NCBI GenBank assembly: GCA_022264855.1
Contig: JABYQU010000025.1
Span: 62,001-126,000 of the forward strand
Reading direction: 5' to 3'
Length of the DNA stretch: 64,000 nucleotides
Source: Lenzites betulinus
Lineage: Eukaryota > Basidiomycota > Agaricomycetes > Polyporales > Polyporaceae
The position numbers and the translations under genes were made by a program. Under the pieces are notes generated by a model. That model was not told the DNA's origin. It made no database searches and worked only from the letters and a program-made list of their open reading frames with translations. Of the stretch, positions 1 through 11,760 are shown in pieces. Every line of letters starts with the position of its first letter. Within the stretch, counting starts at the first letter, position 1.

Positions 1-675
1 AGAAGTTGGAATACAAGCATGGATACATCCAGTGGCTGTATGTCCTGCCGTCGATGGGCATGGCGCTAGCTCACCGAGTTATCGCAGGTTCCCCTTGCAG
101 GAGCATGGGCTAAATATCCAGGCGCAGCCCTTGCAGAAGCACGAGCTCGCAGCGTTGAAAGCCGACCCTCATGCGGTAGAACGCCTCCGCCATTCCTATA
201 CTATAATGCTAGGTTTCTACGGCATGCAGCTAGTGTCCACTGAGACGGGAGAACTCCGCCGCGCAGAAAATTGGCAGGAACGATACCGCAATCTCGCTCG
301 TCAGTATCCCCGCTACCATATATATGCCCCTCGCTCACATCGTGCGCAGGCGCCCCACACAACAATCTCCGTATATCTAGGATCTTGAAGTGCTTATCCG
401 AGTTCGGGCTCGAGAAGTACAATGCGGGGTTCCTGCTCTTCGTGCTCGCCGAACAGAGCGAAAATGGCCAGCTCAACACACCGATGATCCGGAGTAGTAT
501 GGATCGGTGGTGGGCAAACTGCTTGCGAAATGAGGAAGAAAGGGCTTGGGTGAACAGGGTCATCCGGAAAGCGAGGTCGCAGGAAGACTTTGTGTTCACG
601 GAGGAGGTTTACCGCGAAGCGATACGGAGGCGGCAGGAAACCGGGTCTCTGCGAGACGCGCATGAGGAGACCTAA
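1..675 (+). CDS. OGFr N-terminal-domain protein (3' part, cut by window edge)
   Basis: The 5' end lies outside the window. Exons read 3-37, 88-299 and 350-675, joined by two 50-bp introns (GTATGT..CAG and GTCAGT..CAG) that keep the frame. The spliced protein shows LEYKHGYIQWLF, then PLQEHGLN, SYTIMLGFYGMQLV, AENWQERYRNL, and NNLRISRILKCLSEFGLE, in the same order as the conserved opioid growth factor receptor (OGFr) domain. The vertebrate receptor is a nuclear-envelope-associated protein that restrains proliferation; fungal homologues carry only this domain and their role is unknown to me. The tail after the domain is short, charged and ends REAIRRRQETGSLRDAHEET. Family assignment is from motif recall and is firm; function in this fungus is not. 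Confidence 0.8.
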
Positions 676-1293
676 TCCTTGCGTGAGGTGGGATGGGAAG
701 GATCAAAAGGGCGAAGAAGTCATTTCGTATATGTACGTGGTATTGGCATATGTGAAGCGCTTCGATTCTAGGACGTACGAGATTTCTGCAATGCAGTCAA
801 TGTTGTCCATCACGTCGGCAACCTGCTTCGACAGGAAGCCGCGTTATGCGCTGAGAGGGCCGCGAGCTGAGAACGCATGGCACTGGTGTCAACTGGTCTC
901 CTGCGGAAGCACGGTAACTTTACGCTCTGTGAGTGACCCTGCAATGCATTCGTGGGATTGAAGACCCTACGGACGGAGTAGTTGGGGGAAGAGCGGCCGC
1001 GCGGAAGACCTTGCATCGTATTGGTGCGAGGGGACTCTGGGACCGGGATTTACAAACCAATGGCTGGGTCCGATGGTAAAATACTGTACCACCTACAATG
1101 TACGAGAGATCTCGCGCCCTCTTTTGCTGCGAGATTACTACTAGGGAAGTACGGCATATACGTCGGCGTAGACCTTGCATGTATTCGGAGGCACACAGCC
1201 AGACGCGCCTCGTCTGAACTTTCTACTTTATAATTGTAGGGTCAGTCTACCCATGCATCAAGAATATGACTCAATTGCTCACCTTCAAATTGC
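676..1293. other. Intergenic, no gene seen
   Basis: Convergent 3' space between the OGFr-domain gene (+) and the GSKIP-domain gene (-). ORFs here are short, overlap on both strands and have no family resemblance. Contains presumably both 3' UTRs. Confidence 0.6.
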
Positions 1294-1702
1294 TCAAGCC
1301 GGATCCGAGAGCGACTCCAGTTTCTCCAGCAGCGCGCTCCTCTGCCTCGATTCGTACAGCGGGCTGACGGACTGCAAAAGCGGTTCGATGGTCTCAAATA
1401 CTATCTCCGCATCGTGATCAGGGTCCATGGGTGCTTCCGATGGACTGTGCAGCTGTGGGGGGTGCGTCCGACAAGCTGAGAAGGAGCCTCTCAGTTCGGC
1501 GTGCACTGCCTACCTGGTAGCCCCTGCTCGTGAGGGACACGACGACAGCCTCTTCCTCAAGTAGTACTACTCGCGCGGTCGCCTTGAGGGGAGACGAAGA
1601 GCTGATTTCGAAGCTCGAGATTGCAAAGGACTGCTCGACGAGAGCACGCTCCAGCTCCTCCCGCACGAACGAGCGCGGGGCAGATTGTGTTTGAGACGAC
1701 AT
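1294..1702 (-). CDS. GSKIP-domain protein
   Basis: Two exons, 1702-1514 and 1452-1294, split by a 61-bp intron (gtaggc..cacag) in phase 0, give 115 residues. The first exon carries the strand pattern FAISSFEI, TARVVLLEEEAVVVSLTSRGYQ and the second FETIEPLLQSVSPLYESRQRSALLEKLESL. This matches the C-terminal ETVYSLLDTLSPAYREAF..LLQRLEAL pattern of human GSKIP, a small protein that binds glycogen synthase kinase 3 and protein kinase A. The same fold also occurs inside CLU proteins, but here it stands alone and is of normal GSKIP length. Start ATG is the first in frame and lies 326 bp from the divergent VPS45 start. Confidence 0.72.
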
Positions 1703-2028
1703 TTAGGATGGTTGGCGTGGTAGGTTTTCGATGTGCCAGAAGATGAAGATAGAGAAGCAAGAGGGCCGGGGGTCTAGAGCGGAGCACGATGTCATGGTCA
1801 TGGGGGAAAGCTAGAAGGCTCCGCGCTTGCGAGACGCGTCGCGTCAATTGCCTCCTTCACCACAGCCACCACTGCACTTGTCCGCAGCTTCCTTCTGCTC
1901 AGGCCTCCTACGTTGGCCACACTATAGGGATTCTCAGGAACAGCTTGGATTACTCTGGGGAAGCCTCTTTGGAGCACTAGTTAACTCTCGGTGACCCCCC
2001 GTCGGGCACATAGGATAATACTACAGCC
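1703..2028. promoter_or_regulatory. Divergent promoter region GSKIP-like / VPS45
   Basis: 326 bp between the two start codons on opposite strands. No clear TATA box; it must hold both 5' UTRs and core promoters by position. Confidence 0.5.
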
Positions 2029-4593
2029 ATGGACGTGGTCAAGGCGGTAGAGACCTACATCACGAAGATGGTCTCGACACCATCTACCATGAAGGTCCTT
2101 CTCCTCGACAATCATACGGTATGGCCCCCTTTCCGTGTATAATGTTTAGTAGATACCGAATGCCACGCACAGACCCCGATCGTCTCGCTGTCCGCGACCC
2201 AATCCACGCTCCTGTCACATCAAGTCTACCTCACCGACAAGATCGACAACAAGAAGCGCGAGCGCATGGCGCACATGAAGTGCATCTGCTTCCTCCAGCC
2301 CAGCGAGGACAGCTTCGAGGCGCTCGAGGCGGAGCTGCGCGAGCCCAAGTACGGCGAATACTATCTCTGTCAGTGAGCGTGCCCTGTCCCTGCCTGGCGT
2401 CTCAACTTCACGCCTTCTGGGTGCGCGACGCAGACTTCAGCAACATACTGAGCAAGACTGCAATAGAGCGCTTGGCGGACGTGGATGAATACGAGGTCGT
2501 CCGCGAAGTACAGGTAGGTCGATGCCCTACTACGTTCCAGCTGTGTGCACCAGTGCAGATGTGCGCGACCTCCTCCCCGTGTCCGTAACCGGTGGGGGAG
2601 CCGCTAACGCTCTCTCCGCCGTCTGCGCATGCGTTCTGCGTTCTGCTCGCTTAGACTGTTCCTTATGCGCACCCTCAAGGAATACTTTGCAGACTATGCA
2701 CCGGTCCTCCCCAGTCTCTTCTCCCTCAATCACACACCAACCACACAACGCCCGCTCTATGGCAACAGCCAAAACGCGTGGGACCCGAAGGCGCTCGAGC
2801 GCGCCGTGCAGGGCATCACGGCCGTCCTGCTCAGCCTGAAGAAGAAGCCGGTCATCCGCTACGAGAAGAGCAGCCCGATGGCGAAGAAACTCGGGGTCGA
2901 GATCCAGGTAGGCTCGTCCGCCAGGTGAGCTGTCCGCGTGTGGGAGCTGACCGCAGCGAGAACAGCACCGTGTGCAGGCGGAGGCGCAGCTGTTCGACTT
3001 CCGGCTAACCCAGGTCCCGCCGCTGCTCCTTATTCTGGACAGGCGGAATGACCCGGTCACTCCGCTGCTGTCACAGTGGACTTACCAGGCGATGGTGCAC
3101 GAGCTGCTCGGGATCCAGAACGGACGCGTCGATCTGAGCTTGGTGCCTGACATCCGACCGGAGCTGAAGGTACAGTCGGCGTGGAGCAGCAGGACATACA
3201 GTGCTGATAGCAGACACGACTTAGGAAATCACGCTGACCACGACGACGGACCCGTTCTTCCAAGCGCACCACCTCGCCACGTTCGGCGACCTCGGGACAG
3301 CGCTCAAGTCCTACGTGCAGTCGTACCAGTCGCACTCGCTCGCACACAATCCGTCCGCGATCAACTCCATCACGGACATGAAGCGTTTCGTGGAGGAGTA
3401 CCCCGAGTTCCGCAAGCTGGGTGGGAACGTGAGCAAACACGTCGCGCTGGTCGGCGAGCTGAGCCGGCTGGTCGAGCGGGACAAGCTCCTGGAGCTCGGC
3501 GAGGTCGAGCAGGGTCTTGCGACCGGATCTGGGGCCGACTTGAGGGTGCGCGCAAGAGCGGTTCGATTTCTACGTGCATGTGCTGACGGCGATTTGGACA
3601 GAGTGTACAAGCGCTTGTGGCGAACCCCGCCATACAGACGTGGAACAAACTCCGACTGGTGATGCTCTACGCACTGCGATACCAGAAGGCGCAGCCACAG
3701 AACGTCGCGTCGCTCATCAACCTCATGCTCGAGAACGGGGTTTCGCGAGAAGACGCAAAGGTAAGCCCGCGTCGTTTCTCCGAGGTGGGTGAGGCGCTAA
3801 CGTTCCTGCGTGTGGGGTAGCTCGTCTACGTGCTTCTGAACATCGCCGGCTCGGATCAACGTCAGGAAGACCTGTTCTCGGCGGAATCCCTGTTGGCCAA
3901 GGGTCGCTCGGCGCTGAAAGGCCTGAAGGGCGTCGAGAACGTGTACATGCAGCATACCCCGCATCTCTCGCAGACACTGGAGAACCTCTTCAAAGGCCGG
4001 CTACGAGACACCACCCACCCCTTCCTCGACAGCGCTGGTCCGAATGCGGGTCTGCAACGGTGAGTAGTCCTCGCCTGACCGCGGGTATTTTACTGATGCA
4101 CCCCGCACCAGCCCCGGAGACGTCATCATCTTCATGATCGGCGGGACCACGTACGAGGAAGCGCGGGTGGTCGCGCTGCTGAACCAAGAATCAGCGTCCG
4201 GCGGGCCCTCGGCGGCAGCGGGGACGCGCCTTCTGCTCGGCGGCACGTGCGTGCACAACTCGTCCAGGTGCGCAGGCGCGAATGCGCGTGATTGATCGAG
4301 GCGCGTGGAAAGGAAAGGCTAATCGCGGCCGCAGCTTCCTGGACATGGTGCGGGCCGCAGCGGCGAGCTTCCCCGAGTCGGTGTACGAGCCGCCGCCGGG
4401 CTCTGCGTCGAACATGCCGTCGCTGAACCTCAGCCTGGGCGGTGTGGGCGTGAGCCTGGGGGGCGCGGCGCCCGGGGTGTACCGCACGAGCGGCGAGGGC
4501 GTGAGTCTGCAGACGGAGGGGATCAAGGACGGCGTGCGGAACCTGCTGGGGAAGGTGAAGCAGGGTGTGGACAGGATAGCAGCGCAACCGTAG
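2029..4593 (+). CDS. VPS45: Vps45, Sec1/Munc18-family vesicle fusion protein
   Basis: Ten exons (2029-2118, 2173-2368, 2434-2513, 2680-2907, 2978-3169, 3225-3545, 3602-3760, 3821-4059, 4112-4267, 4335-4593) give 639 residues, a little longer than yeast Vps45. It opens [15 protein letters not shown] then [10 protein letters not shown], followed by [10 protein letters not shown] and KYGEYYLYFSNI, then [45 protein letters not shown] and [17 protein letters not shown], all diagnostic for Vps45 among SM proteins. Vps45 clasps the syntaxin Tlg2/Pep12-type SNARE for Golgi-to-endosome fusion. The C-terminal 60 residues are Gly/Ser/Val-rich and not family-conserved. Intron 6 uses the unusual donor GTGCGC, and another GTGCGC donor follows exon 9. 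A fragment of the dispersed peptide-gene unit lies about 110 bp after the stop. Confidence 0.93.
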
Positions 4594-5704
4594 CGCGCAC
4601 TCGGGGCGTAGTCGGGCGCACAGGAGTACTTTCGGCCTGGGAGTGGGGTGCTGTATACTACCAGTATGTACGTATACGCATCTCATCAGACCTCACCGGC
4701 GGGCGCAGGACTTTCAGTTGGAGGGCAATCGGCGCAGATGGACAGTGCGCCCCCGGGCCCGTACTACGCACAGGTGCTGCGGTCACAGCAGCGAAGCCGA
4801 CCCTGGTTGGTGAGGCCGTACTCACAGCAGACAGTGGCTCGTTGCCGACCGAGCAAAACCGTTACAAACACCGAAACGGCGAGCACTGGATGAAAGTCGT
4901 TTGCAACTCACTCAAAACACGACAAGTCGGCCAAAAGTTTGCCTCTTGTCTCGCCTTTTAGACCCATTTGAACCTATCCACAATGGTCTGATGCCCGCCG
5001 TGACACCTTCATGCAAAGTTCAACTTGAATCCTTCGTCAGGTGCTCAGAGACTGATAGTGAGTACATCACACGGAACGTCGGTCAAACGACCTACGTCGT
5101 CCACGCTCCGAGACAGTATTGAGGCAACTTGCCACCACGCTGATGAGGTACGTATTTTAATGTAGTGTTAGTAGTCAGCCATAGCCGTTATCATGCGCGC
5201 GAGACCTCCTGGAGAAGTCTGATATCCCTATTATGAATCAGACTCTAGATCTCTACGGGGCTCAGCAGTCAGTGCCGTATGTACAGGCTCCTAGCTGCTC
5301 CTAGCCGGTGTCCTTGTGCATCATGTGAGAGATGTCAGCCTGAGGGAGCCTCACCCAGTAATGATATTCGCGACTAGTGATTTCATGTATGATACTACGT
5401 GCATACCAGTACGCATGCCAGTACCGGTCTGTGGTAGTACTTCGCGAGACGGACGGGTAAATTGTGGGAGATGGTCGGAGGTGTGCTCGCGTGGGTAGGT
5501 CGCGCGCCACGATGGGCCCGATCATGTGGCAGTGACACGTCACCCCGGTCACCAATAATTACCGTCGGACGCGCCCGTTGGCCGCACACCCGCCCTTGCC
5601 ACCACGACAACCACCACCACCGCTGCGGAGGCCTCCGCCATTCCCTCTTTCTTCACGGCTTTCTCCTCCCACCCCGGCCGCGCGACCCAGGACACTCGCT
5701 CACA
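4594..5704. other. Intergenic with a repeat-unit fragment
   Basis: Space between VPS45 and ERV46. Apart from the repeat fragment at 4704-5004 nothing coding is supported; the pyrimidine-rich tract at about 5570-5700 is probably the ERV46 promoter and leader. Confidence 0.55.
4704..5004 (+). repeat. Dispersed peptide-gene unit, copy D (truncated)
   Basis: This stretch matches the upstream half of the units at 33885-34977 (copy C) and 34978-36327 (copy B), and of the unit at 24030-25462 on the other strand (copy A). Shared blocks include the MDSAPPGPYY exon-like segment (near 4738-4773), a TGGCTCGTTGCCGACCGAG segment, GTTTGCAACTCACTCAAAAC, and TTTTAGACCCATTTGAA, ending at GCCCGCCGTGAC. It stops before the TATA box and peptide ORF present in the other copies. 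In this copy the exon-like block runs straight into VLRSQQRS, whereas copy C has about 100 bp between the two. Confidence 0.75.
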
Positions 5705-7570
5705 ATGGCGAAGGGCTTCCTCAGTGCCCTCAAGGGCGTCGACGCCTTCGGCAAGGTCAGCGCGCTTCCTCTTCGCCAGCTAGCACGCAGTCCGGGGCTG
5801 ACGGTCCCCGCAGACGATGGAGGATGTAAAGGTCAAGACACGCACTGGCGCGCTCTGTGAGTCCCGCGCCGTCCGTTCGCTGTCGCGCACCGGCTGAAGG
5901 CGCGCGGCGTATACAGTGACCATCATCGCAGCAGCGATCATCTTTTCGTTCTCGACGATTGAGTTCTTCGACTACCGCCGCGTGAACGTCGACACCTCTA
6001 TTATCGTTGACCGGAGTAGAGGCGAGAAACTCACTGTGAACATGAACGTCACCTTCCCCCGAGTGCCATGCTACCGTGAGTACTTGTCAATCCGCGGGAC
6101 TACTGTATGCGGCGGAGCGGCGGGGGCCACGGTGACCGGTGACGCAGGACACAAATAGGGGCGGCGGAGGCCGCTGTGGCCTGTGACCGGCCGCTATGCT
6201 CTGATCTTTACAGTATGTGCCATACCCCGCATTCGCGTGCCGCGCCAAATACCCCGCGCGACGCCCTCCCAGCGGGGAGACAGACCCAGGCAGCTGACTC
6301 CTTTGGCACAGTGCTCAGTCTAGACGTGATGGACATCAGCGGCGAGACCCAGGCGGACATCACGCACAACATTCTGAAGACGCGCATCGACGAACTCGGC
6401 GCCGCGATCCCCACCACGGTCATCACCGAGCTGCAGAACGACCTGGACAAGATCAACAGCCAGCGCGAAGGTGGCTACTGTGGATCATGCTACGGCGGCG
6501 TCGAGCCCGAGGGCGGGTGCTGCAACACCTGCGAAGACGTGCGTCTGGCATATGTGAACCGCGGTTGGAGCTTCAACCGGCCAGATTCGATCGAGCAGGT
6601 ACGCGCGTGCCGCCGCTTCCCCCGCGTCGACCGATGACTGACCGCTCGCGGTCGCCAGTGCGTACAAGAAGGCTGGTCGGAGAAGCTGAAGGAGCAGGCG
6701 ACCGAGGGCTGCAACATCGCGGGCCGCGTGCGCGTGAACAAGGTCGTCGGGAACATCCACCTCTCGCCCGGACGCTCGTTCCGCACGAGCTCACACAACC
6801 TATACGAGCTCGTGCCGTACCTGCGCACGGACGGCAACAGGCACGACTTCACGCACACGATTCACCACCTCGCGTTCGAGGGCGACGACGAGTGGGACCT
6901 CGCGAAGGCAAAGATCGGGAAGGAGCTCAAGCAACGCCTCGGCATCGCCGCCAACCCGCTCGATGGCACCACCGGCCGGGTACGCGCCGCGCGCCCTCTC
7001 ACGATCCGCGCGCGCTGATGTATTTCCGTTTCGCAGACAATCAAGCAGCAGTACATGTTCCAATACTTCCTCAAAGTCGTCTCCACACAATTCCGCACAC
7101 TGAACGGCAAGACCGTAAGCTTGGGGCTCGCTTCCTCTCCGATGTCCCGATTCTGACCCCGACGCGCGCGCGCAGATCAACACGCACCAGTACAGCGCGA
7201 CACACTTCGAGCGCGACCTCGACAAGGGCACGCAGGAAAACACGCCGGCGGGCGTGCACGTCGCGCACGGGAACGGCGGCATCCCCGGCGCGTTCTTTAA
7301 CTACGAGATCTCGCCGCTCCGGATCGTGCACGCCGAGACGCGCCAGTCGTTCGCGCACTTCCTCACCTCGTACGTCAGCGTCTGTCTCTGCGCGACGGGA
7401 GAGCTGACGCGCGTTGTTTTGCCCGCAGGACGTGCGCGATCGTCGGCGGGGTGCTCACCGTCGCGTCCCTGATCGACAGCGCGCTCTTCGCGACGCGCAA
7501 GGCGCTCAAGAAGACGGGGCACGCGGGCTCGCCCGTGAACGGCGGCTACACGAACGGGAAGCTCATGTAG
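5705..7570 (+). CDS. ERV46: Erv46/ERGIC3-type COPII cargo receptor
   Basis: Eight exons (5705-5755, 5814-5856, 5917-6075, 6312-6598, 6659-6979, 7037-7114, 7176-7369, 7429-7570) give 424 residues, close to yeast Erv46. The N terminus has the cytosolic LKGVDAFGKT motif, then a membrane segment TIIAAAIIFSFSTIEFFDY and the lumenal NVTFPRVPCYLLSLDVMDISG. The cysteine-rich CGSCYGG..GGCCNTCEDV element, EGCNIAGRVRVNKVVGNIHLSPG and IVHAETRQSFAHFLTSTCAIVGGVLTVASLIDS near the second membrane span identify Erv46 rather than Erv41. With Erv41 it cycles between ER and Golgi and retrieves ER residents. Intron 3 is long for this window (236 bp). The tail is basic and ends NGKLM. Confidence 0.93.
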
Positions 7571-8692
7571 ATACTAACACTATCGGTCTCTCTCTCTCTG
7601 CGCAGTCTGTTGGGGCGCCGCGGCGGCGCCTTACTACTCCGCATCGTCGTGTTTTCGCACTCGTCCGATCCGGCATATTCTCTCTTTCTGGCACATGTAC
7701 TCGTATACCGCGCAATCGAGGTCGTTCCCGGACGCGCTTCTGTGTGCCGTGCGTTGTGGGCTGCCCCAGCGTGCGTCTTCCACAGACCACAACAGACTAC
7801 AACTACCACGACGCGCTCTTATGGGCGCTTCGCGCGCCTCGTTTTGCTTTAAACGACTGTACTAAAAACCACCAACCAGCATACACAGGTCGAAGATCCA
7901 TTCGCGATGGTCCAAATAACGGCCCCCGGACCGACGCGCAAGCGAGTGCCATTTTGGCGACTCCGATATCTGACCCAATTCGGATTCGCGGCTCCCTCTC
8001 CGTACGCCCTTCATATTGCGCAGGCTCTCCTCCATCCTGAGCCTCATTGTCACTCACGACATTCATCAGCGCCGAGCAGGCCCCAGGGACACCCTACGTC
8101 TCACGGATGGGGGAGCTGAAACATGATGAGGACGAGTAAAACCGCTGTAAAACCTCGCATGTCCCATGATCTCCCCGCAAGGAGCGTGCAGGGATGAGCG
8201 CACTGCCTTCACGACATCCTGAGCAAGCGGGTAAGGCAACGACTCCAAATTTGTACCAGTGACTGACATGTCATGATTCTATTTCGCGGCCACCAAATCT
8301 AGCCCTGTAGCGAGACAGGTATAAACCTGGCATCCTAGTCCCTCGCTCGTACAAGCATGTACATCTCCTCATCCTGAGCACTGAGCGCTGAGCGCCGATG
8401 CCCTCCTTCCGTTTTACACTCGCCCTCGGAGACATGTATGATAAGTATTGCGAGCTCCCAAGACATTATGCCATCACAACATGTCTTCCTTTCAAGGAAC
8501 CTCATGGCCTCAACGTTCAACAACGGAACCCTGCAAGTTCGCCAGCTCAGGGTCTGAATCCCTATCCTGCGGCGCTACAGTACGCATGTATCACACCTTC
8601 CGGTGCATCACTTATGAGCGCAGATAAAAACATCTCGTCCTCCGCTACGAGCCAGCTTTCCTCTCCCCCTCCTTCCCATCAAGAAGGCTACT
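7571..8692. other. Intergenic, 1.1 kb
   Basis: No supported gene. A TATAAAC at 8320-8326 is a possible core promoter for the P450 downstream, but it lies about 370 bp before that start codon, so an untranslated leader or 5' exon would be needed. GACATGTCATG near 8265 is a partial palindrome. Confidence 0.5.
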
Positions 8693-10797
8693 ATGGCCGT
8701 CTTCCCGACCACCATAGGAGCCGCAGCCTTTCTAGCGGTGTGCATTATATGGACCCATTTCTTCAGAGGGAAGAAACGGGGTCCCCTCCCTCCCGGCCCC
8801 AAGGGTCTTCCGATCATTGGGAACTTGCTGGACATGCCTACCTCGCACGAGTATCGAACCTTCGGCAAGTGGGGCCAACAGTGGGGTGAGCTTTCCTGCT
8901 TCAGTGGAGGTGTCCAGTACAGTATGTCCAATGTTCGCCATGCCACTCCTATGCACAGGGGACATGATGTCCGTGACCGTCTTCGGCCAGACGTACGTGA
9001 TCCTCAACTCGAGCAAGCGCGCGGTCGAGCTTCTCGATGATAAGGGCGCGATTTACTCCTGCCGCCCTGTCATCCCCGTGGGCGGCGAGCTCGTGGGCTG
9101 GAACCGGGCGCTCGTCGCGCTTCCCTATGGCAGCAAGTTCCGCGAGTACCGCCGCCTCATCTTCCAGCTCATCGGGACCAGGAAGCACGTGGAACTCCTC
9201 CAGCCCCTCGTCGAGGACCAGACTCGGACTTTGATAGGCAGGCTGTACAAGGATCCTTCCAGGCGCGTCAAGGACGTGCAATGGTAAGCTTGCGCTGAGG
9301 CTGGATCGAGTCTTCCTACTAGTACCTGCATTGACACACTCTGCAATGCACTAGGTCCGCCGCTGCGCTCATGCTCATGATAACCTACGGCTACGAGATA
9401 CAGCTGGAGAATGACCCGATCGCGGCCCTCATGGACGAGGCCATGGAGCAGTTCGTCAAGTCCGCGATGCCCGCCGCGTTCCTCGCCAACTTGCTTCCTG
9501 CGCGTGCGTGAGCCTGCCTCCGGGGCATCAACATCAGCACGCGTGCCGCTCACGCCATCGCACTGCACAGTCGTCCACGTCCCCGCGTGGTTCCCCGGCG
9601 CCGGGTTCAAGAAGACCGCCGCTGCATGGCGCAAGACCTTGGACGAGACGTGCGACAGGCCGTTCGACTTTGTCAAGCAGAGCATGGTGCGCACCTCTAT
9701 CCTCATCATGCCATCAGAACGTAACAGGCTGGAAGAAATGGTCGGCCCCAGGCTGCAGGCACAGATATCCCGAACTTCACCTCCACGCATTTGGCGGGCG
9801 GTATTTCGCCCGAGCGCGAGGAGATTCTCAAAAATGTAGGAATGTCCTTATACGCCGGTGGCGCTGAGACGGTCAGTCCCGCACTTGCCACTTGCGCCCG
9901 CATGGCGAATGGCTGGTACTGAATGCCGGAGCGCAGACTATATCTACGATCAACACGTTCTTCCTCTGCATGACGCTGCACCCCGAGGTGCAGAAGAAGG
10001 CGCAGGCGGAGATTGATGCTGTTGTGGGCACGGACCGCCTCCCCACCGCCGACGATCAAGAACGCCTACCCTATGTGCAAGCGATATACCTGGAAGTCCT
10101 CCGTTGGAACAATGTCACTGTTATCGGTGCGCGCGCACGGCGCCCAAGCTGCGCTTCGTGTGCGTCCTGGTGCTGTTGACTCCACGCTGACTATGCGTCT
10201 CGCCAGGCGGTCCCCATCGCTCGACAGAGGACGATGTTCACGACGGCTACTTCATCCCGAAGGGCAGCTGGGTCATCGCGAACTTGTGGTGCGCACTACT
10301 TCCCCCACCCCGTTTTGTCCCAGAGCTGATATCAGCATGGGTTTCTGTTCAAACAGGCAGATGCTGAACGACCCGCAGACATACCCGGACCCAATGGCCT
10401 TCAACCCCGACCGGTTCATGGCTGCACCCGGAAAGGAGCCACAGACCGACCCGCGCACCGTCGCCTTCGGATTCGGTCGTCGGTACGTCAGCCCCCCTCT
10501 CCCCGCCCATGCTGCGTGCACCAGTTGCAAGCTGACCGCCCCGCCGCTTTCGCGTCCCGCAGTATCTGCCCTGGGATGCACTTCGCAGAGGCGACGGTCT
10601 GGCTGACGATCGCGATGTCCCTCGCTGCGTTCCGGATCGCAAAGCCCGTGGACGCGCATGGGAGGCCTGTCGAGCCCTCCACGGAGTATATCCCGGGCGC
10701 GGTCATTAACCCGCCGCCGTTCGCGTGCGATATCACGCCTCGGTCGGCGAAGGCGAAGGCGCTCTTAGACGCGATGTGTGAACGGAGGAGCGCGTGA
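8693..10797 (+). CDS. Cytochrome P450 monooxygenase
   Basis: Nine exons (8693-8885, 8959-9283, 9355-9503, 9571-9686, 9752-9871, 9937-10126, 10207-10288, 10357-10482, 10563-10797) give 511 residues, normal for a microsomal P450. Residues 1-25 form a membrane anchor followed by RGKKRGPLPPGPKGLPIIGN. The I-helix motif reads AGGAETTIS, the K-helix ExxR is EVLR, the PERF-like region is FNPDRF, and the heme loop is FGFGRRICPGMHFAE with the cysteine ligand. The layout resembles the large basidiomycete families similar to O-methylsterigmatocystin oxidoreductases; substrate cannot be read from sequence. Three introns have GTGCGY donors. All joins keep frame and no key residue is missing, so it looks functional. 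It is not obviously clustered with other biosynthetic genes. Confidence 0.92.
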
Positions 10798-11323
10798 ACA
10801 CGCGCCCTGCGAGTCTTCCTCTTCTGTGTGTATACGTTTGGTTTCCACCATCATCCTGTGAGGTAGACGATCGAAAGGAAACGTTCTCGGCAAGATTTAC
10901 TTCAAGAGTGCTGCACAGCTACCATGGCGGTCTATCAGCATACATATGGGGCACAGCTTTGATTCCTGGTGAAAGACGCTGAGAATGAGGGAGAGGTTAG
11001 CTCGAGGCAACCGCAGGCGTGGAAGTGTGTGACTACCTTTCTCAACCTTTCAAGGCTATGCGAAAACATGGGGAACACATTGGCCAACTACTAGACTATG
11101 AGCGGGTGGGGTAAGGCGAGAAGTGCGATCATGTGTCGTTACCAGTACGACTGACGTAGAGACTGTGACAGGCGTAAGTACTTCTGCTTGTGTTGCGCCG
11201 GCGGCGGCAAGTCAACCGGCCACGTTGGCGGTATGTACTCATTGACACTTACCTCGATAGCTGTGTTTCGCCGTTTTCGCCGAATCGCTGCACGAGGCAA
11301 GACACAGGCCAACCTCGTCACCA
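10798..11323. other. Intergenic
   Basis: No gene seen between the P450 stop and the tRNA; presumed P450 3' UTR plus spacer. Confidence 0.55.
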
Positions 11324-11394
11324 GCATTAATGGGGTAGTGGTAACCTGGGTCGTTGCCATCGACCCGCCGGGGGTTCGATTCCCCCTTAATGCA
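11324..11394 (+). tRNA. tRNA-Gly (anticodon GCC)
   Basis: A complete 71-nt cloverleaf without intron. Acceptor stem GCATTAA pairs with TTAATGC, with discriminator A. The anticodon stem GGTCG/CGACC closes loop TTGCCAT, giving anticodon GCC. The T arm is GGGGG-TTCGATT-CCCCC. The D arm is short, GGG..CCT. CCA is not encoded, as expected in eukaryotes. The internal B box is GGTTCGATTCC. Confidence 0.95.
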
Positions 11395-11760
11395 TTCAAC
11401 GGGACGCATTGTTTTTACGGCGCCGGACCGTTCAGGCTGTGGGTGGGTTAATAGTCGATCGTGCCGCCCCCAGTAAACAAGATCAGATCGTACGTACATG
11501 GCCACGAGGACATATATATGGGCAACAGCTCGATTAGAGGACTATGGATACAGGATATATACAGGACACGAGCGGACCAGCTTCAACAAAGTTCGAAGAG
11601 TGAGAAAGACAGGAGAACAGTAGTCGTAGGATAGAGAGTGCGCCGAAACCCCGGGGGAACGGTCCACAGAAGGGCGCTCAGCCTCTTCCAGAAAATAGCT
11701 ATAGATACACCGATAAAAAACCACCACGCCTGTCCGCCATGAGTTCCGCGGACTCAGAAC
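11395..11760. other. Intergenic
   Basis: Between tRNA-Gly and the 3' end of the DUF6534 gene. No gene seen. Confidence 0.55.

Noticed and set aside
9411..9839. Continuous ORF across 9687-9751 as P450 coding sequence
   Set aside because: Removing 9687-9751 as an intron gives the conserved KQSMAAGTDIPNFTS; reading through does not and ends in stops.
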